Positions 31,135 through 41,835 are shown, counted from the first letter of the stretch. The stretch: 64,000 nt of DNA from Curvibacter sp. AEP1-3 (GCF_002163715.1 NZ_CP015698.1:2219001-2283000); one strand, 5' to 3'. Notes: a model not told the origin generated them from the letters alone. A program made the numbers and translations.

Positions 31135-33114
31135 ATGGCACGTGTTGACTTGTCGGCCCTGCTGGAGCAACTGGCCAGCCCCGCACCGGCCGTAGAGCGG
31201 CACATCTGGCTGATCCGCCTGCTGGCTTGGGTGCGCGGCCCGGAACAAACGCCTGAGCCCGCTGTCGCACGCGTAGCCTTGTTGCTGGATGTGTTGGAGG
31301 CCCGGCCTGAAACCACGCAGCAGTTGCGCGCGTGGTGGGCGGAGCTGCTGGGCACTGTGGACGGTAGCACCCTGCTTTCGGATTACGGATTCGGCTCGCG
31401 CAACGCCTTCATGAGCGAACTGGTGGAGCGCCTCAACCGCAAATTGCTACCCGCCACCCCGGAAACCCAGGACGCATCCGAACTCTTTGCGCTGGTGCTC
31501 AATGACCCGCGGGACGCCCGCTGGATTGCCGCGCTCCCCGCAGAGACCCTGAGCCGCTTGGCAGCGCTGCTCAGTTTGCCGGAGGCCTCAGCCAGTGCAC
31601 TGAAGGCATCCCGCCCGGTCACGGTGTGGCAACACACCTTGCTGCATGCCCTGACTTTTTGTATCAGCCAGATACGCGCTACCGGCTTCTCGCAGGAAAT
31701 GCGCCTGCGCATGAGCAGCCCTCTGCGGGATGGCACCCCCTTTCACACCCTGGCCAGCGACCTGGACCAGGTGCTGGACACCTGGTTGCAAGGCGCGGAC
31801 ACTTCTGACGCCGTGCTGCATTTCCGCAGCCAGCTCGACGCCTGCCGACATGCAGCCGCCACGGTGTACAGCCATCTGGATGCCCATGGCATTTCGGTGG
31901 ATCTGGTCTTCCGCCTGAGGCAATTGCGTGAGCGCGTGCTCCGGGTCCGCGCCCTGCTGGACTGTCTGCTGGAGGACACCCAGCACGTCGCCACGGCCCG
32001 CCTGGTCTCGCACCTGGCCAGCGTTGGTCAAGAGCAGCGCAGTGTTGGGGCCCTCATTTCGTCCAACTCCTCACTGCTTGCGGCCAAAGTGGCCGAGCGC
32101 AGCTCGGAGACCGGAGAGCACTACATCACCCGCACACGCGCCGAGTACCGCGCCATGCTGGGCAATGCTGCAGGCGGGGGGGCGCTGACTGCGCTGACCA
32201 CCGCCATGAAGTTCGGCATCATGGCACTGGGCCTGTCGGCCTTCTGGTACGGCTTCTGGTCCGGGGTGATGTACGCCGCCAGCTTTGTGCTGATCCAGAT
32301 GCTGCATTTCACGCTTGCCACCAAGCAGCCCGCCATGACAGCGCCTGCCATGGCCGCCAAGCTGAAAGACATTTCAGACTCCCAAGCACTGCAAGCCTTT
32401 GTGGATGAGGTGACGCACCTGGTGCGCTCCCAGGTGGCAGCTGTCATAGGCAACGTGGCGATCGTGTTTCCGGCAGCTGTCCTGCTGTCTGCTGTACTTC
32501 TGCTGGTGACCGGCGCGCCCATGCTCACCCCGGAGAAAGCGGACTACGTGCTGCACTCCCTCACCCTGCTCGGACCCTCCCTGTTGTTTGCCGCCTTCAC
32601 CGGCGTGCTCTTGTTTTCGAGCAGCATCGTCGCGGGCTGGGTGGAAAACTGGTTTGTGCTGCACCGGCTGGATTCGGCCATCCGCTACAACCCGCGCATC
32701 ACCGCATGGCTGGGCGCCGCGCGTGCGGACCGGTGGGCACACTTCATGCGGCACCACATTTCAGGATTGGCCGCCAACATCTCGCTGGGCATGATGCTCG
32801 GGCTGGTGCCCGCCATTCTGGCTTTTATCGGTCCGGCGCTGGACGTGCGCCACGTCACCTTGTCTGCCGGGCAACTTGGAGCAGCGTGTGCCGCATTGGG
32901 CTGGGACGTCGTGCGCAACCCGGCCCTGTGGTGGGCCGTGGCCAGCATTCCGCTGATCGGCTTGCTCAATGTGGGCGTGAGCTTTTATCTGGCGTTCCGG
33001 GTGGCGCTGCAGGCGCACAACGTGTCAGGTATCGACCGCTCACGCATCCGCAGCAGCATCTGGCAACGCGTGCGCCAGGCCCCGATGAGCTTTCTGTGGC
33101 CGGCCAAAGAATGA
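31135..33114 (+). CDS. Gcr-type 'site-specific recombinase' family membrane protein
   Basis: 659 residues from the ATG at 31135; a TTG at 31123, overlapping the apaG stop, is an alternative. The N-terminal half (1-330) is helical and soluble (RHIWLIRLLAWVRG, LRERVLRVRALL). The C-terminal half has about six or seven hydrophobic helices. This is the family often labelled site-specific recombinase after Neisseria Gcr. I see no tyrosine- or serine-recombinase motif, and the membrane helices argue against a DNA recombinase. It is tightly linked with thiL by an ATGA overlap. Confidence 0.8.
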   Translation: MARVDLSALLEQLASPAPAVERHIWLIRLLAWVRGPEQTPEPAVARVALLLDVLEARPETTQQLRAWWAELLGTVDGSTLLSDYGFGSRNAFMSELVERLNRKLLPATPETQDASELFALVLNDPRDARWIAALPAETLSRLAALLSLPEASASALKASRPVTVWQHTLLHALTFCISQIRATGFSQEMRLRMSSPLRDGTPFHTLASDLDQVLDTWLQGADTSDAVLHFRSQLDACRHAAATVYSHLDAHGISVDLVFRLRQLRERVLRVRALLDCLLEDTQHVATARLVSHLASVGQEQRSVGALISSNSSLLAAKVAERSSETGEHYITRTRAEYRAMLGNAAGGGALTALTTAMKFGIMALGLSAFWYGFWSGVMYAASFVLIQMLHFTLATKQPAMTAPAMAAKLKDISDSQALQAFVDEVTHLVRSQVAAVIGNVAIVFPAAVLLSAVLLLVTGAPMLTPEKADYVLHSLTLLGPSLLFAAFTGVLLFSSSIVAGWVENWFVLHRLDSAIRYNPRITAWLGAARADRWAHFMRHHISGLAANISLGMMLGLVPAILAFIGPALDVRHVTLSAGQLGAACAALGWDVVRNPALWWAVASIPLIGLLNVGVSFYLAFRVALQAHNVSGIDRSRIRSSIWQRVRQAPMSFLWPAKE

Positions 33115-34124
33115 GCGACCTCGGCGAATTTGCGCTAATCGCGCGCTACTTCGAGCGCAGCCAGCACCCCTTGCCCACCCAGGTCGTGCTCGGTATCGGA
33201 GATGACTGCGCCCTGCTGCAGCCCACCCCCGGCATGCAGTGGGCCATCAGCAGCGACATGCTGGTCAGCGGCCGGCACTTCTTCGCAGATGTGAACCCGC
33301 TCACCCTGGGCCACAAGGCGCTGGCGGTCAACCTGAGCGACCTTGCGGCCTGTGGCGCAAGGCCCGTGGGCTTTACCCTCGCACTCAGCCTGCCCGATGC
33401 CGATCCGGCGTGGCTACAAGGTTTCTCGCAAGGCCTGTTTGCGTTGGCCGATGCGCACAACTGCCCGCTAGTGGGCGGAGACACCACGCGGGGCCCGCTC
33501 AATATTTGCATCACGGTCTTCGGCGAAACCCCGCCCGGCCAGGCGCTGTTGCGCAGTGGTGCCCGTGCTGGAGATGACATCTGGGTCAGCGGCACTCTGG
33601 GCGATGCGGCCCTCGCGCTTCATTGCCTCTGGGGTCGCGACCAGTTGCCCGCCGAAGCATTTGCCCTAGCACGCCAACGGCTCGAACAGCCCCCCCCCCG
33701 CGTGGCACTCGGGCAGGCCTTGCGCGGCATCGCCACCGCAGCAGCCGATGTCAGTGACGGCCTGTTGGGCGACCTGGGCCACATCCTGGAGCGCAGCCAT
33801 GTCGGCGCAGAGCTGGAGGCACTGGACGCTATCAATTTGCTAGCTGCTCGCGCACACTTTACCGGCGCCAGCGGCACTTTTGATCCAAATTCACAGACCG
33901 ACAGTACCGCACTGCGCTATGTACTCAGCGGCGGGGACGACTATGAGCTGGTGTTCACCGCAGCGCCGGAACACCGCCTGCAGGTCCAGGCCGCGGGTAC
34001 ACACAGCGGTACCCCGGTCACCCGCATCGGCCGCATCGTTCGGGACCCCGGTGTGACCGTCAAAGCGCCGGACGGGTCTGCACTGCACGGACCGTGGGCC
34101 AGCTTTGACCATTTCGCGACGTAA
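33111..34124 (+). CDS. thiL: Thiamine-monophosphate kinase
   Basis: 337 residues. The ATG at 33111 overlaps the previous stop (ATGA). AIRS-fold signatures: GIGDDCALLQP, ISSDMLVSGRHFF, GHKALAVNLSDLAACGARP, GGDTTRGP, DVSDGLLGDLGHI and LSGGDDYELVFT. It phosphorylates thiamine monophosphate to the pyrophosphate cofactor. A repeat copy codes for INLLAARAHFTGASGTFD inside the C-terminal domain; this loop is about a dozen residues longer than I remember from E. coli ThiL. Confidence 0.95.
   Translation: MSDLGEFALIARYFERSQHPLPTQVVLGIGDDCALLQPTPGMQWAISSDMLVSGRHFFADVNPLTLGHKALAVNLSDLAACGARPVGFTLALSLPDADPAWLQGFSQGLFALADAHNCPLVGGDTTRGPLNICITVFGETPPGQALLRSGARAGDDIWVSGTLGDAALALHCLWGRDQLPAEAFALARQRLEQPPPRVALGQALRGIATAAADVSDGLLGDLGHILERSHVGAELEALDAINLLAARAHFTGASGTFDPNSQTDSTALRYVLSGGDDYELVFTAAPEHRLQVQAAGTHSGTPVTRIGRIVRDPGVTVKAPDGSALHGPWASFDHFAT
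33828..33885 (+). repeat. Dispersed ~58-bp repeat, copy inside thiL
   Basis: GCTAT, eight variable bases, TAGCTGCTCGCGCA, a 10-base spacer, GCGCCAGCGGC, then TTTTGAT. The whole element is read in frame without a stop. It shares the exact 14-base core and spacing with most of the copy at 50607. Confidence 0.8.
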
Positions 34125-34256
34125 TGCACTGCACACCCATGTAAAACTAAGTAAACGAGACTTTATGCCTTGGTCTACGCAAGTCTTTGTTTGACAATAT
34201 CAGGCCGCGCGCGAAAGCTGCCGTGGCTTTGTGTGTAGAACTACCTTGGAGCGCAA

Positions 34257-35051
34257 GTGCCCACCGATACCCCGGCAGCCAACGGCTATGTATTCAAGCA
34301 GCTCAAGCGGCTGGGCTTGTCGGACGCGTTGGCTTTGCAAACCGCCCCCATGGTCAAGGTGCAAGCCTTCGACGCCGGCAAGCGACTGTGGACCAAGGGC
34401 AACGAGATCAAACATTGGATGTTCATCATTCAAGGACTGGTCTCTGCGTCTGTACCGACCACCAACTCCGAGTCCACGCCGATTTCTGTCTATGGGCGTG
34501 GCGCCTGGTTCGGGGAACAGTCCATCATCAACCGCAAGCCCAGTTTTGCGGACTATGTGTGCCTCACGGCCACGGAGGTGCTGACGCTGCCTGCCGCCCA
34601 GTTCGACCAGCTGTTTGTGACCGAACCCAACTTCGCGCGCTTTGTCGCCAAGCTCATGGCTTGGCGGGTGCAGAAAACGTCGGAAACACTCACCCTGATG
34701 AAGCTGGGCAACCCATGCATGCGCGTCGTCATGGGCTTGGCGCAGTTCTCAGAAGCCCTGGCCTACCGCTCAGACCGGCCACCCACCATCGGCTTTGGTG
34801 AGGGGGTGGAGATCCCGATCGCACAAAACACTTTGGCTTCTTTGTGCGGGGTGTCACGCACCCTGTTCTCCGAGTACGTGCAGCAACTCGCGCAGCACGG
34901 TTGGCTCAAGCTGTCGTACGGCAAGTTGGAAATCCTGTCGATTCACACCTGGCACGCCTTTGCGCGCAGCCAGCGGGAAGACAGTGTGAACAACCTGAAC
35001 GCCAGCATCCAGGAATTGCTGGAGCTCCTGCGCACGCTGGACGCGGCCTGA
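34257..35051 (+). CDS. Crp/Fnr-family transcriptional regulator
   Basis: 264 residues from a GTG with GGAG 7 bases upstream. An N-terminal cyclic-nucleotide-binding-like domain (VQAFDAGKRLWTKGNEIKHWMFIIQGLVS, GRGAWFGEQSII) leads through a dimer helix to a C-terminal winged helix (IPIAQNTLASLCGVSRTLFSEYVQQLAQHGWLKLSYGKLEIL, with the recognition helix near SRTLFSEYV). No cysteine cluster of the FNR type is seen. The ligand and targets are unknown. It lies convergent to the degenerate EAL gene. Confidence 0.88.
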   Translation: MPTDTPAANGYVFKQLKRLGLSDALALQTAPMVKVQAFDAGKRLWTKGNEIKHWMFIIQGLVSASVPTTNSESTPISVYGRGAWFGEQSIINRKPSFADYVCLTATEVLTLPAAQFDQLFVTEPNFARFVAKLMAWRVQKTSETLTLMKLGNPCMRVVMGLAQFSEALAYRSDRPPTIGFGEGVEIPIAQNTLASLCGVSRTLFSEYVQQLAQHGWLKLSYGKLEILSIHTWHAFARSQREDSVNNLNASIQELLELLRTLDAA

Positions 35052-35090
35052 TCACAGGCCGCTATAGCTGCCGCGTCGGCAGCAGCGTGT

Positions 35091-35990
35091 TCAGGATAAG
35101 AGGGAGTAACGCGTTTCCAATACGGGCGGGCGCACCGGTGCTTTGACCGGCTCCGGCGGGCGAGTCACTTCAGCTGCCTGCAACACGTCCCGCGCACGCA
35201 GGTTGAGTGTACGCACTGGCTCTGCGGCGGGGCTGCCCAGGAAGAAGCCTTGGGCCATGTCCACCCCGAGGTTCTTCATGGTGCGCAATTCCACCTCGCT
35301 CTCCACCGACTTGGCGACCAACAGGGCGTTGTGGTTGCGAGTCAGGCGGACCATGCTGCGGACCACCCGGCTTTGCTCACCATCGACAGCAATGTTGTGG
35401 GTCCAACGGGGCGCCATTTTCACCACGTTAGGCAGCACTTTGGCCCAGGCCTTCATGCTGCTCTCGGACGCCTTGAAGTTGTCCAGGGCAATCGTGACAC
35501 CGGCGTCGCGCAAAGGGCGCAATGCCTCGACCAGCACATCCAGCTGCGGAATGCGGGTGTAACCGGCAAGGTCCAGCCCCATGCGGCGTGGTGATATCTG
35601 GTGCTTGCGCATCAGGTGGAGCAACATGCCCGCTGCGTCAGACTCCTGCAGTTGCACCAGCGTCTGTGCACTGAAATTCACGAACAGCTGGCCTTTGCCG
35701 CTCTGGGCCATCCAGCGCTCCATGGAAAGCTCCAGGCAAGCCAGCTCGAAGTTCTTCAGGCAGCGCTCACGATGAGCGGCTTCCAGCAGCGCTTCGAAGC
35801 TGGTTTCCGCCATTTTGCGGGGAGCACGAACCAAGGCCTCCTGGCCGAGGATCACACCGCTGCGCAAATCGATCATGGGCTGGTACACCGGCTCCAGGGC
35901 TCGCTCTGCGAGCAGATTCATCACCCGCAATGTTGAAGACGCTTTTCCTGCACCGAACCAGCCTTGTACTTTAGACAACCAATCAGACAT
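35091..35990 (-). CDS. Degenerate EAL-domain protein, probably not a phosphodiesterase
   Basis: 299 residues. An EAL domain spans about 25-260: QEALVRAP keeps E-A-L and LFVNFSAQ keeps the Asn. Other catalytic positions are changed: LDNFKAS replaces DDFGTGYS, VKMAPRW replaces KIDRSF, and VAKSVES replaces VAEGVET, which loses a catalytic Glu. Such proteins usually act as binding or regulatory partners, not as enzymes. A proline-rich tail follows. It starts 26 bases after an unknown gene in the same direction, probably co-transcribed. Confidence 0.85.
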   Translation of the reverse strand: MSDWLSKVQGWFGAGKASSTLRVMNLLAERALEPVYQPMIDLRSGVILGQEALVRAPRKMAETSFEALLEAAHRERCLKNFELACLELSMERWMAQSGKGQLFVNFSAQTLVQLQESDAAGMLLHLMRKHQISPRRMGLDLAGYTRIPQLDVLVEALRPLRDAGVTIALDNFKASESSMKAWAKVLPNVVKMAPRWTHNIAVDGEQSRVVRSMVRLTRNHNALLVAKSVESEVELRTMKNLGVDMAQGFFLGSPAAEPVRTLNLRARDVLQAAEVTRPPEPVKAPVRPPVLETRYSLLS

Positions 35991-36016
35991 ACATCACTCT
36001 CTTTATCAATCCCTAT

Positions 36017-36754
36017 TCACAGGCCTGCAGGCACTGTGGGTTCAAACTGTTCATCCCTGCGCTCCTGGTGCCACCTGCCATTCCGCTCCACCACGGGTAC
36101 CAGGCTTTGCAATTTGCGTGACATGGACTTGGCGTAATGCCGCAAGGCCGACTTCAATGCTTGTGCAAACGAGGGCACCATGACCTGTAACAGCACTTGT
36201 TGCTGCTGGTCATCCGGAATGGCGGTTTCCAGCGCCTGCAACAAGGCCACAGCAAAGTTCTCGGCACTGAAGGGGTTGCTGGGCGCCTTGTAAAAGCGCA
36301 GGCATTCGATCTGCAAACCGACCATTACTTCCAGCTCCGGGCCACAGGTGCTCTCCAGCACTGTCACGATGCGACCGGTACGGACCTTGCGGACCATCTC
36401 CAGGTCGCCGGAGAGTTGCATTTCACCCTCCAGGCTCCAGTCGCCGGGGTTGCTGTTGCGGCGCGAGGGCGGCGGGTCACTGCGCAACATTCCCAGCGAA
36501 ACCTGCAAGCGCTTTTGCAGCGCCAACTGGAATTCGCGGGACAAGGCCGGGGACAGCTCCATCAGCTTCAGGCGGCTGCCCTTGCTGAACAACTCATGGA
36601 CAGGTGCATTGAAGCCCTGCCAGGAAGGCCCACGGCTGACATAGTTTTCCTGCGACTTGGTGACATCCCAGGTGATGGACAAGGCGTTGCCCATCAGACT
36701 CTGGGCATCTGCCAGAATCTCCAACACGGTGGCCAAAACGGGGTTGTTACTCAT
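36017..36754 (-). CDS. Uncharacterised protein upstream of the degenerate EAL gene
   Basis: 245 residues from MSNNPVLATVLEILADAQS; the ATG at 36754 has GGAG upstream. Mostly helical, no signal peptide or membrane helix. Around residues 150-190 the stretch CLRFYKAPSNPFSAENFAVALLQALE recalls a short NPF/RPE-type segment seen in DUF1631 proteins, but that is only a weak resemblance. A basic segment (KSMSRKLQSL) lies near the end. Its neighbour suggests a link to cyclic-di-GMP signalling. I do not recognise a function. Confidence 0.75.
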   Translation of the reverse strand: MSNNPVLATVLEILADAQSLMGNALSITWDVTKSQENYVSRGPSWQGFNAPVHELFSKGSRLKLMELSPALSREFQLALQKRLQVSLGMLRSDPPPSRRNSNPGDWSLEGEMQLSGDLEMVRKVRTGRIVTVLESTCGPELEVMVGLQIECLRFYKAPSNPFSAENFAVALLQALETAIPDDQQQQVLLQVMVPSFAQALKSALRHYAKSMSRKLQSLVPVVERNGRWHQERRDEQFEPTVPAGL

Positions 36755-36859
36755 AGCTCCAACGCAAAATGCTGTTTGAACCCGATTAAATGGGGTCCGG
36801 CGCGAGGCGACAAACCCAACCGTCCACCGCTGAACATTTGCCCTGTAAAGCTTTCGCCC

Positions 36860-37084
36860 ATGAGCCGTCTCGCCCTGACCCGCACCAAGATTTACAACAC
36901 CGTAGCCCGCCAACTGCACGGGCAGGTGCCTTGCTGGGTGTGCGGAAAACACGTCACGCCCGAAGACGCCACGCTGGAGCACATCCGCCCGCAAAGCGAG
37001 GGGGGAAGTAGCCACCTGGAGAATTTGGCGATCAGCCACGGCGCCTGCAACCGGGGGCGCCATATTCCGCCACACCCGGCCTGA
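36860..37084 (+). CDS. Small HNH endonuclease-fold protein
   Basis: 74 residues from MSRLALTRTKIYNTVARQ. The HNH core is complete: a zinc pair Cys25-x-x-Cys28 (CWVCGK), LEHIRP with the catalytic His41, Asn55 in LENLAISH, and SHGACNRGR with Cys63. It is a minimal domain like those in phage and restriction loci, but nothing phage-like surrounds it. The upstream 105-base gap to the divergent unknown gene must hold its promoter. Housekeeping stand-alone HNH proteins of this size are common in beta-proteobacteria. Confidence 0.85.
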   Translation: MSRLALTRTKIYNTVARQLHGQVPCWVCGKHVTPEDATLEHIRPQSEGGSSHLENLAISHGACNRGRHIPPHPA

Positions 37085-37091
37085 ACCCTCT

Positions 37092-38283
<1,192 letters not shown>

Positions 38284-38294
<11 letters not shown>

Positions 38295-39012
38295 GGGCCA
38301 CCTCCGCAACAGGGTGCGGGTTGCGCACATCGGATGCCACCACTCCATCTACAAAACGCACCATGCGCTTGGCATAGGCCGCCATGTCGGGCTCGTGAGT
38401 GACCATGAGCACCGTAATGCCGCGGTCCACATTCAGGCGCCAGAGCAGCTCCATGATTTCATGGCTGCGCTGCGTATCCAGATTGCCGGTGGGCTCGTCC
38501 GCCAGCAGCACGGCCGGCTCGGTGACGATGGCACGCGCAATGGCCACGCGCTGCTGTTGCCCGCCGGAGAGCTCGGCCGGTGTGTGGTGCTCCCAGCCCG
38601 CCAGCCCCACCGATGCGAGGGCGCGGGCAGCTGCCGCTTTGCGCGTTACGGGCGATTCACCCCGGTACAGCAGGGGCAACTCCACGTTCTCCTGCGCCGA
38701 GGTCCGTGCCAGCAGATTGAAGCCCTGAAACACAAAGCCGATGTACCTGCGGCGCAGGCGCGCCCGCTGATCGCGGCTGAGGTTTTGCACCTCCACACCT
38801 TGAAACAGGTAGCGGCCCGTAGTGGGCGTGTCCAGACAGCCCAAGGTATTCATGGCCGTGGATTTCCCCGAACCACTGGGGCCCATGATGGCAACGAATT
38901 CGCCGGCCGTAATGTCCAGGTCCACCCCTTTGAGCGCCTGGAACCGGGTGGCTCCCATGCCGTAATCGCGTGTGATGCCGCGCAGGCGGATCAGTGGTTC
39001 GGGCTCGCTCAC
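38284..39012 (-). CDS. MacB-type ABC transporter ATP-binding protein
   Basis: 242 residues. Walker A GPSGSGKST (about 43-51), ABC signature LSGGQQQRVAIARA and Walker B VLLADEPTGNLD are complete. The LolD/MacB-subfamily stretch YIGFVFQGFNLLARTSAQENVELPL is present. It overlaps the upstream membrane-fusion gene by 4 bases and the permease by 11. Confidence 0.95.
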
Positions 39013-40349
39013 TTCGCAGCCCCGGCTGTACGCTGGTCGGTGATGACCTTATCGCCCACGTTCAGGTCGCCCGTGGTGACTTCGGTCATGCGGCCATCTG
39101 AAATGCCGGGGGTGACGGACACGGCCACTGCCGCCCCATCGCGCAGCACCCAGACCTGGCGTTTGCCGGACGTGTCGCCCGCAGTTTTGCGCGCTGCACC
39201 GCCGGGCATGCGGGGAATGAGGCTGGACACAATGCCGCCACTGCTCTTGCCGGCAGCGGCAGTCGCCGCCGGACTGAAACGCAGCGCGGTGTTGGGCACC
39301 AGCAGCGCATCGCTCCGTTCGGTGGCAGCGATGGTGGCGGAAGCGGTCATGCCGGGGCGCAGGCTCAGGTCCCGGTTGTCCACCTCCAGGTAGGTGATGT
39401 AAGTCACCACGTTGTCAGTGGTGGTGGAGCCGAAGGCCACACGCGTCACCTTGGCGGGATACTTGCGCGAAAGGTAGGCGCTCACCGTGAAGCTGGCGTT
39501 TTGTGCCACCTGCACCGCACCCACGTCGGCCTCATCCACATTCACTTGCAGGCGCAGCTTGCTCAGATCTTCGGCCACGGTGAACAAAGTCACCGCCTGC
39601 AAAGAGGCCGCTACCGCATTGCCCGGGTCCACGGTACGGGTGAGCACCACGCCATCAATGGGCGAGCGGATTGAGGCTTTGGACAGATTGGTCTCATCGG
39701 TCGCTGCAGCTGCGGTGGCATCCGCCACCGACGCTTGGGCGCTCAGCTCAGAAGACTTGGCGGTTTCCCACGTAGCGCGGGCCGTGTCCAGCTCCGTTCG
39801 GGCCGGTACCTTGCCGCCCGACAGACGGGACACTTCTTCCAACCGGTCCAGGCTGGTGCGGGCCTCGCGGGTAGCAACTTGCGCCTGCGCCAGCTTGGCC
39901 TGGGCCGAAGCCAGCGTGGCGCGCGAGCGCTTGACCAGGTCCCCCAGCTTGGCGGTATCCAACTCGACCAGCACCTGGCCTTTTTTGACGCGGTCATTCA
40001 CATCCACCAGCACGCGCGAGACCGTGCCCGACAACTCACTGCCGATGCTGACCGAGCGGGTGGGCTGCAAGGTGCCATTGGCCGTGACGGACAAGGCGAT
40101 CGGGCCCCTTGCCACAGTCTCTGTCACATAGACCGGTGCCTGTGCGGCCTGGGTGCGCTTGCTCCAAATGACATAGCCCCCCACTGAAGCCACCACGAGC
40201 AAGGCCACACCCCACACCCAAGGCCTGCGCCACCAAACGCCGGCCACGGGCTCGTTGACCAGCGCCAGCACATCTTCTTTTTTTAAGGCAGCCAAAGCGC
40301 CAGGTGCGGATTCCGGCGTCTTGGGGGAGGTGTCTTCAATCAGGTTCAT
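39009..40349 (-). CDS. MacA-type periplasmic adaptor (membrane-fusion protein)
   Basis: 446 residues. An N-terminal cytoplasmic stretch of about 40 residues precedes one membrane helix (VWGVALLVVASVGGYVIW). Then come the lipoyl halves (GTLQPTRSVSIGSELSGTV; IRSPIDGVVLTRTVDPGN), a coiled-coil hairpin (about 135-215) and a beta-barrel domain. It should join the inner-membrane MacB-type pump to the outer-membrane channel encoded just upstream. Confidence 0.93.
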   Translation of the reverse strand: MNLIEDTSPKTPESAPGALAALKKEDVLALVNEPVAGVWWRRPWVWGVALLVVASVGGYVIWSKRTQAAQAPVYVTETVARGPIALSVTANGTLQPTRSVSIGSELSGTVSRVLVDVNDRVKKGQVLVELDTAKLGDLVKRSRATLASAQAKLAQAQVATREARTSLDRLEEVSRLSGGKVPARTELDTARATWETAKSSELSAQASVADATAAAATDETNLSKASIRSPIDGVVLTRTVDPGNAVAASLQAVTLFTVAEDLSKLRLQVNVDEADVGAVQVAQNASFTVSAYLSRKYPAKVTRVAFGSTTTDNVVTYITYLEVDNRDLSLRPGMTASATIAATERSDALLVPNTALRFSPAATAAAGKSSGGIVSSLIPRMPGGAARKTAGDTSGKRQVWVLRDGAAVAVSVTPGISDGRMTEVTTGDLNVGDKVITDQRTAGAAK

Positions 40350-40395
40350 AAAAAGTACTGCAGTAGAGGCGTCAAGGGGGTAGACAGGTCAGCGG

Positions 40396-41835
40396 CTAAG
40401 ACCAGCCACCGCCCAGCGCCTTGTAGAGGCGCACGTGGTCGGCACTGACGTCGGCCCGGGCGGAGGCCACGCTGTCCTGGGTAGACAGCAAAGTGCGTTG
40501 GGTGGTGAGTACGGTCTGAAAGTCAATCAACCCGCTCTGGTAGCGCTGGCTGGCCAGCGTGGCCGCAGCCTGCGCGGCATCGGCAGCAGCTTGCAACTGC
40601 TGCAGGCGCTGGCGGTCGCCCTGCAAAGCGGCCAGTGCGTCTTCCACTTCTTTGAGCGATGTGAGCACGGTGGCGCGGTAACTCTCGTAGGTCTGGGCCA
40701 GTGCCGCCTCCTGCGCACGCACGTTGGCTTTGGCGGCGCCGCCGTCAAGCAGCGGTGCAGCCACACTGGCCAACAGGCTGCTGGCGAGCGACGCACCATC
40801 AGTGAGCGCCCCCAGGGTGAGCGACTTGAGCCCCAAGGTGCCGCTCAGGCTGAAGCCGGGGTAACGGGCGGCTTCAGCCTGCGACACGCGGGCACGGGCC
40901 GCAGCCACCTTGAATTCGGCCGCGCGCACGTCGGGCCGCTGGCGCAAGGTATCGGCCGGCAAACTCAGCGTGAGCGACTCTTCTGGCACGGGAACCGGCT
41001 GTGCAGGGGCAAGTGCCTCCGTTAACGCTCCGGGCGTCTGGCCGGTCAGTACCGCGATGCTGTGCAAGGTTTTGCTGATGCTGGTCTGCAGCGCGGGAAT
41101 CTGGGCCGCCGTTTGGGCTACTGCAGTAGCGGCCTGCTCCACCTCAACGGCCGTCGTCAATCCGGCCTGTGCGCGCCAGCGGACGATTTGCGCAGTTTCG
41201 GTCTGGCTTTGCAGGTTGCTTTGTGCAATCGCCAACTGGGCCTGCGTACCGCGCAGCTGGATGTATGCCACCGCCACTTCTGCTGCCACCGACACCTGCA
41301 CACTGCCCAGGGTGGTGAGGGCCGCATCCGCGTCGGCCTGGGTGGCGTCTACCGCGGCACGCTTGCCTCCGAAGATGTCGGGCTCCCAGCTGGCATCCAG
41401 GCCGGCGGCAAAGCTGTTGCCGGCGGTGGCACTACTGCCGGTGCCGGATGTGCTGCGCTGTGCCGATGCGGTTGCCGACACGCTAGCACCCATGGCCGCC
41501 TGCTTGCCATCGCGCAACGCGCGGGACTGCTGCAAAGCGGCCAGGGCGCTGGTGATATCGGTATTGGAATCCAGTGCGCGCAACACCAGGGCACTGAGCT
41601 GGGGGTCGTTAAACCGGCCCCACCAAGCGGCAAGGCGAGTGGCTTCGGCAGCACTGCTGCCGGCTGCAGTCCCCCCGGGCGCTGCCTGCGTCCAACGGGC
41701 AGGAATAGGCATGGCCGGGGGTTCAGGCGCGGAGGACCTGGCGGGCGCGAACAGTGCACACCCGCCCAAGGCGGCCACCACACCAGCCAGCGCGGTATGC
41801 CGCACAAAGGAGGGAAAAGAGGGAACAGATTTCAA
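40396..41835 (-). CDS. NodT-family outer-membrane efflux lipoprotein
   Basis: 479 residues, a TolC-type channel. A lipoprotein signal ends in ALGGC (Cys26 lipidated), and the two repeats of the outer-membrane-factor fold are seen (LQQSRALRDGK..., RQRPDVRAAEFKVAAARARVSQAEAARYPGFSLSG). The start is a TTG at 41835; a GTG at 41805 is the alternative and has no better ribosome site. It is the first gene of the four-gene tripartite efflux operon. Confidence 0.9.
   Translation of the reverse strand: MKSVPSFPSFVRHTALAGVVAALGGCALFAPARSSAPEPPAMPIPARWTQAAPGGTAAGSSAAEATRLAAWWGRFNDPQLSALVLRALDSNTDITSALAALQQSRALRDGKQAAMGASVSATASAQRSTSGTGSSATAGNSFAAGLDASWEPDIFGGKRAAVDATQADADAALTTLGSVQVSVAAEVAVAYIQLRGTQAQLAIAQSNLQSQTETAQIVRWRAQAGLTTAVEVEQAATAVAQTAAQIPALQTSISKTLHSIAVLTGQTPGALTEALAPAQPVPVPEESLTLSLPADTLRQRPDVRAAEFKVAAARARVSQAEAARYPGFSLSGTLGLKSLTLGALTDGASLASSLLASVAAPLLDGGAAKANVRAQEAALAQTYESYRATVLTSLKEVEDALAALQGDRQRLQQLQAAADAAQAAATLASQRYQSGLIDFQTVLTTQRTLLSTQDSVASARADVSADHVRLYKALGGGWS

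Noticed and set aside
36860..37084. HNH protein as a sign of a prophage or restriction system
   Set aside because: No integrase, terminase, capsid or methyltransferase genes nearby, and no change in base composition.
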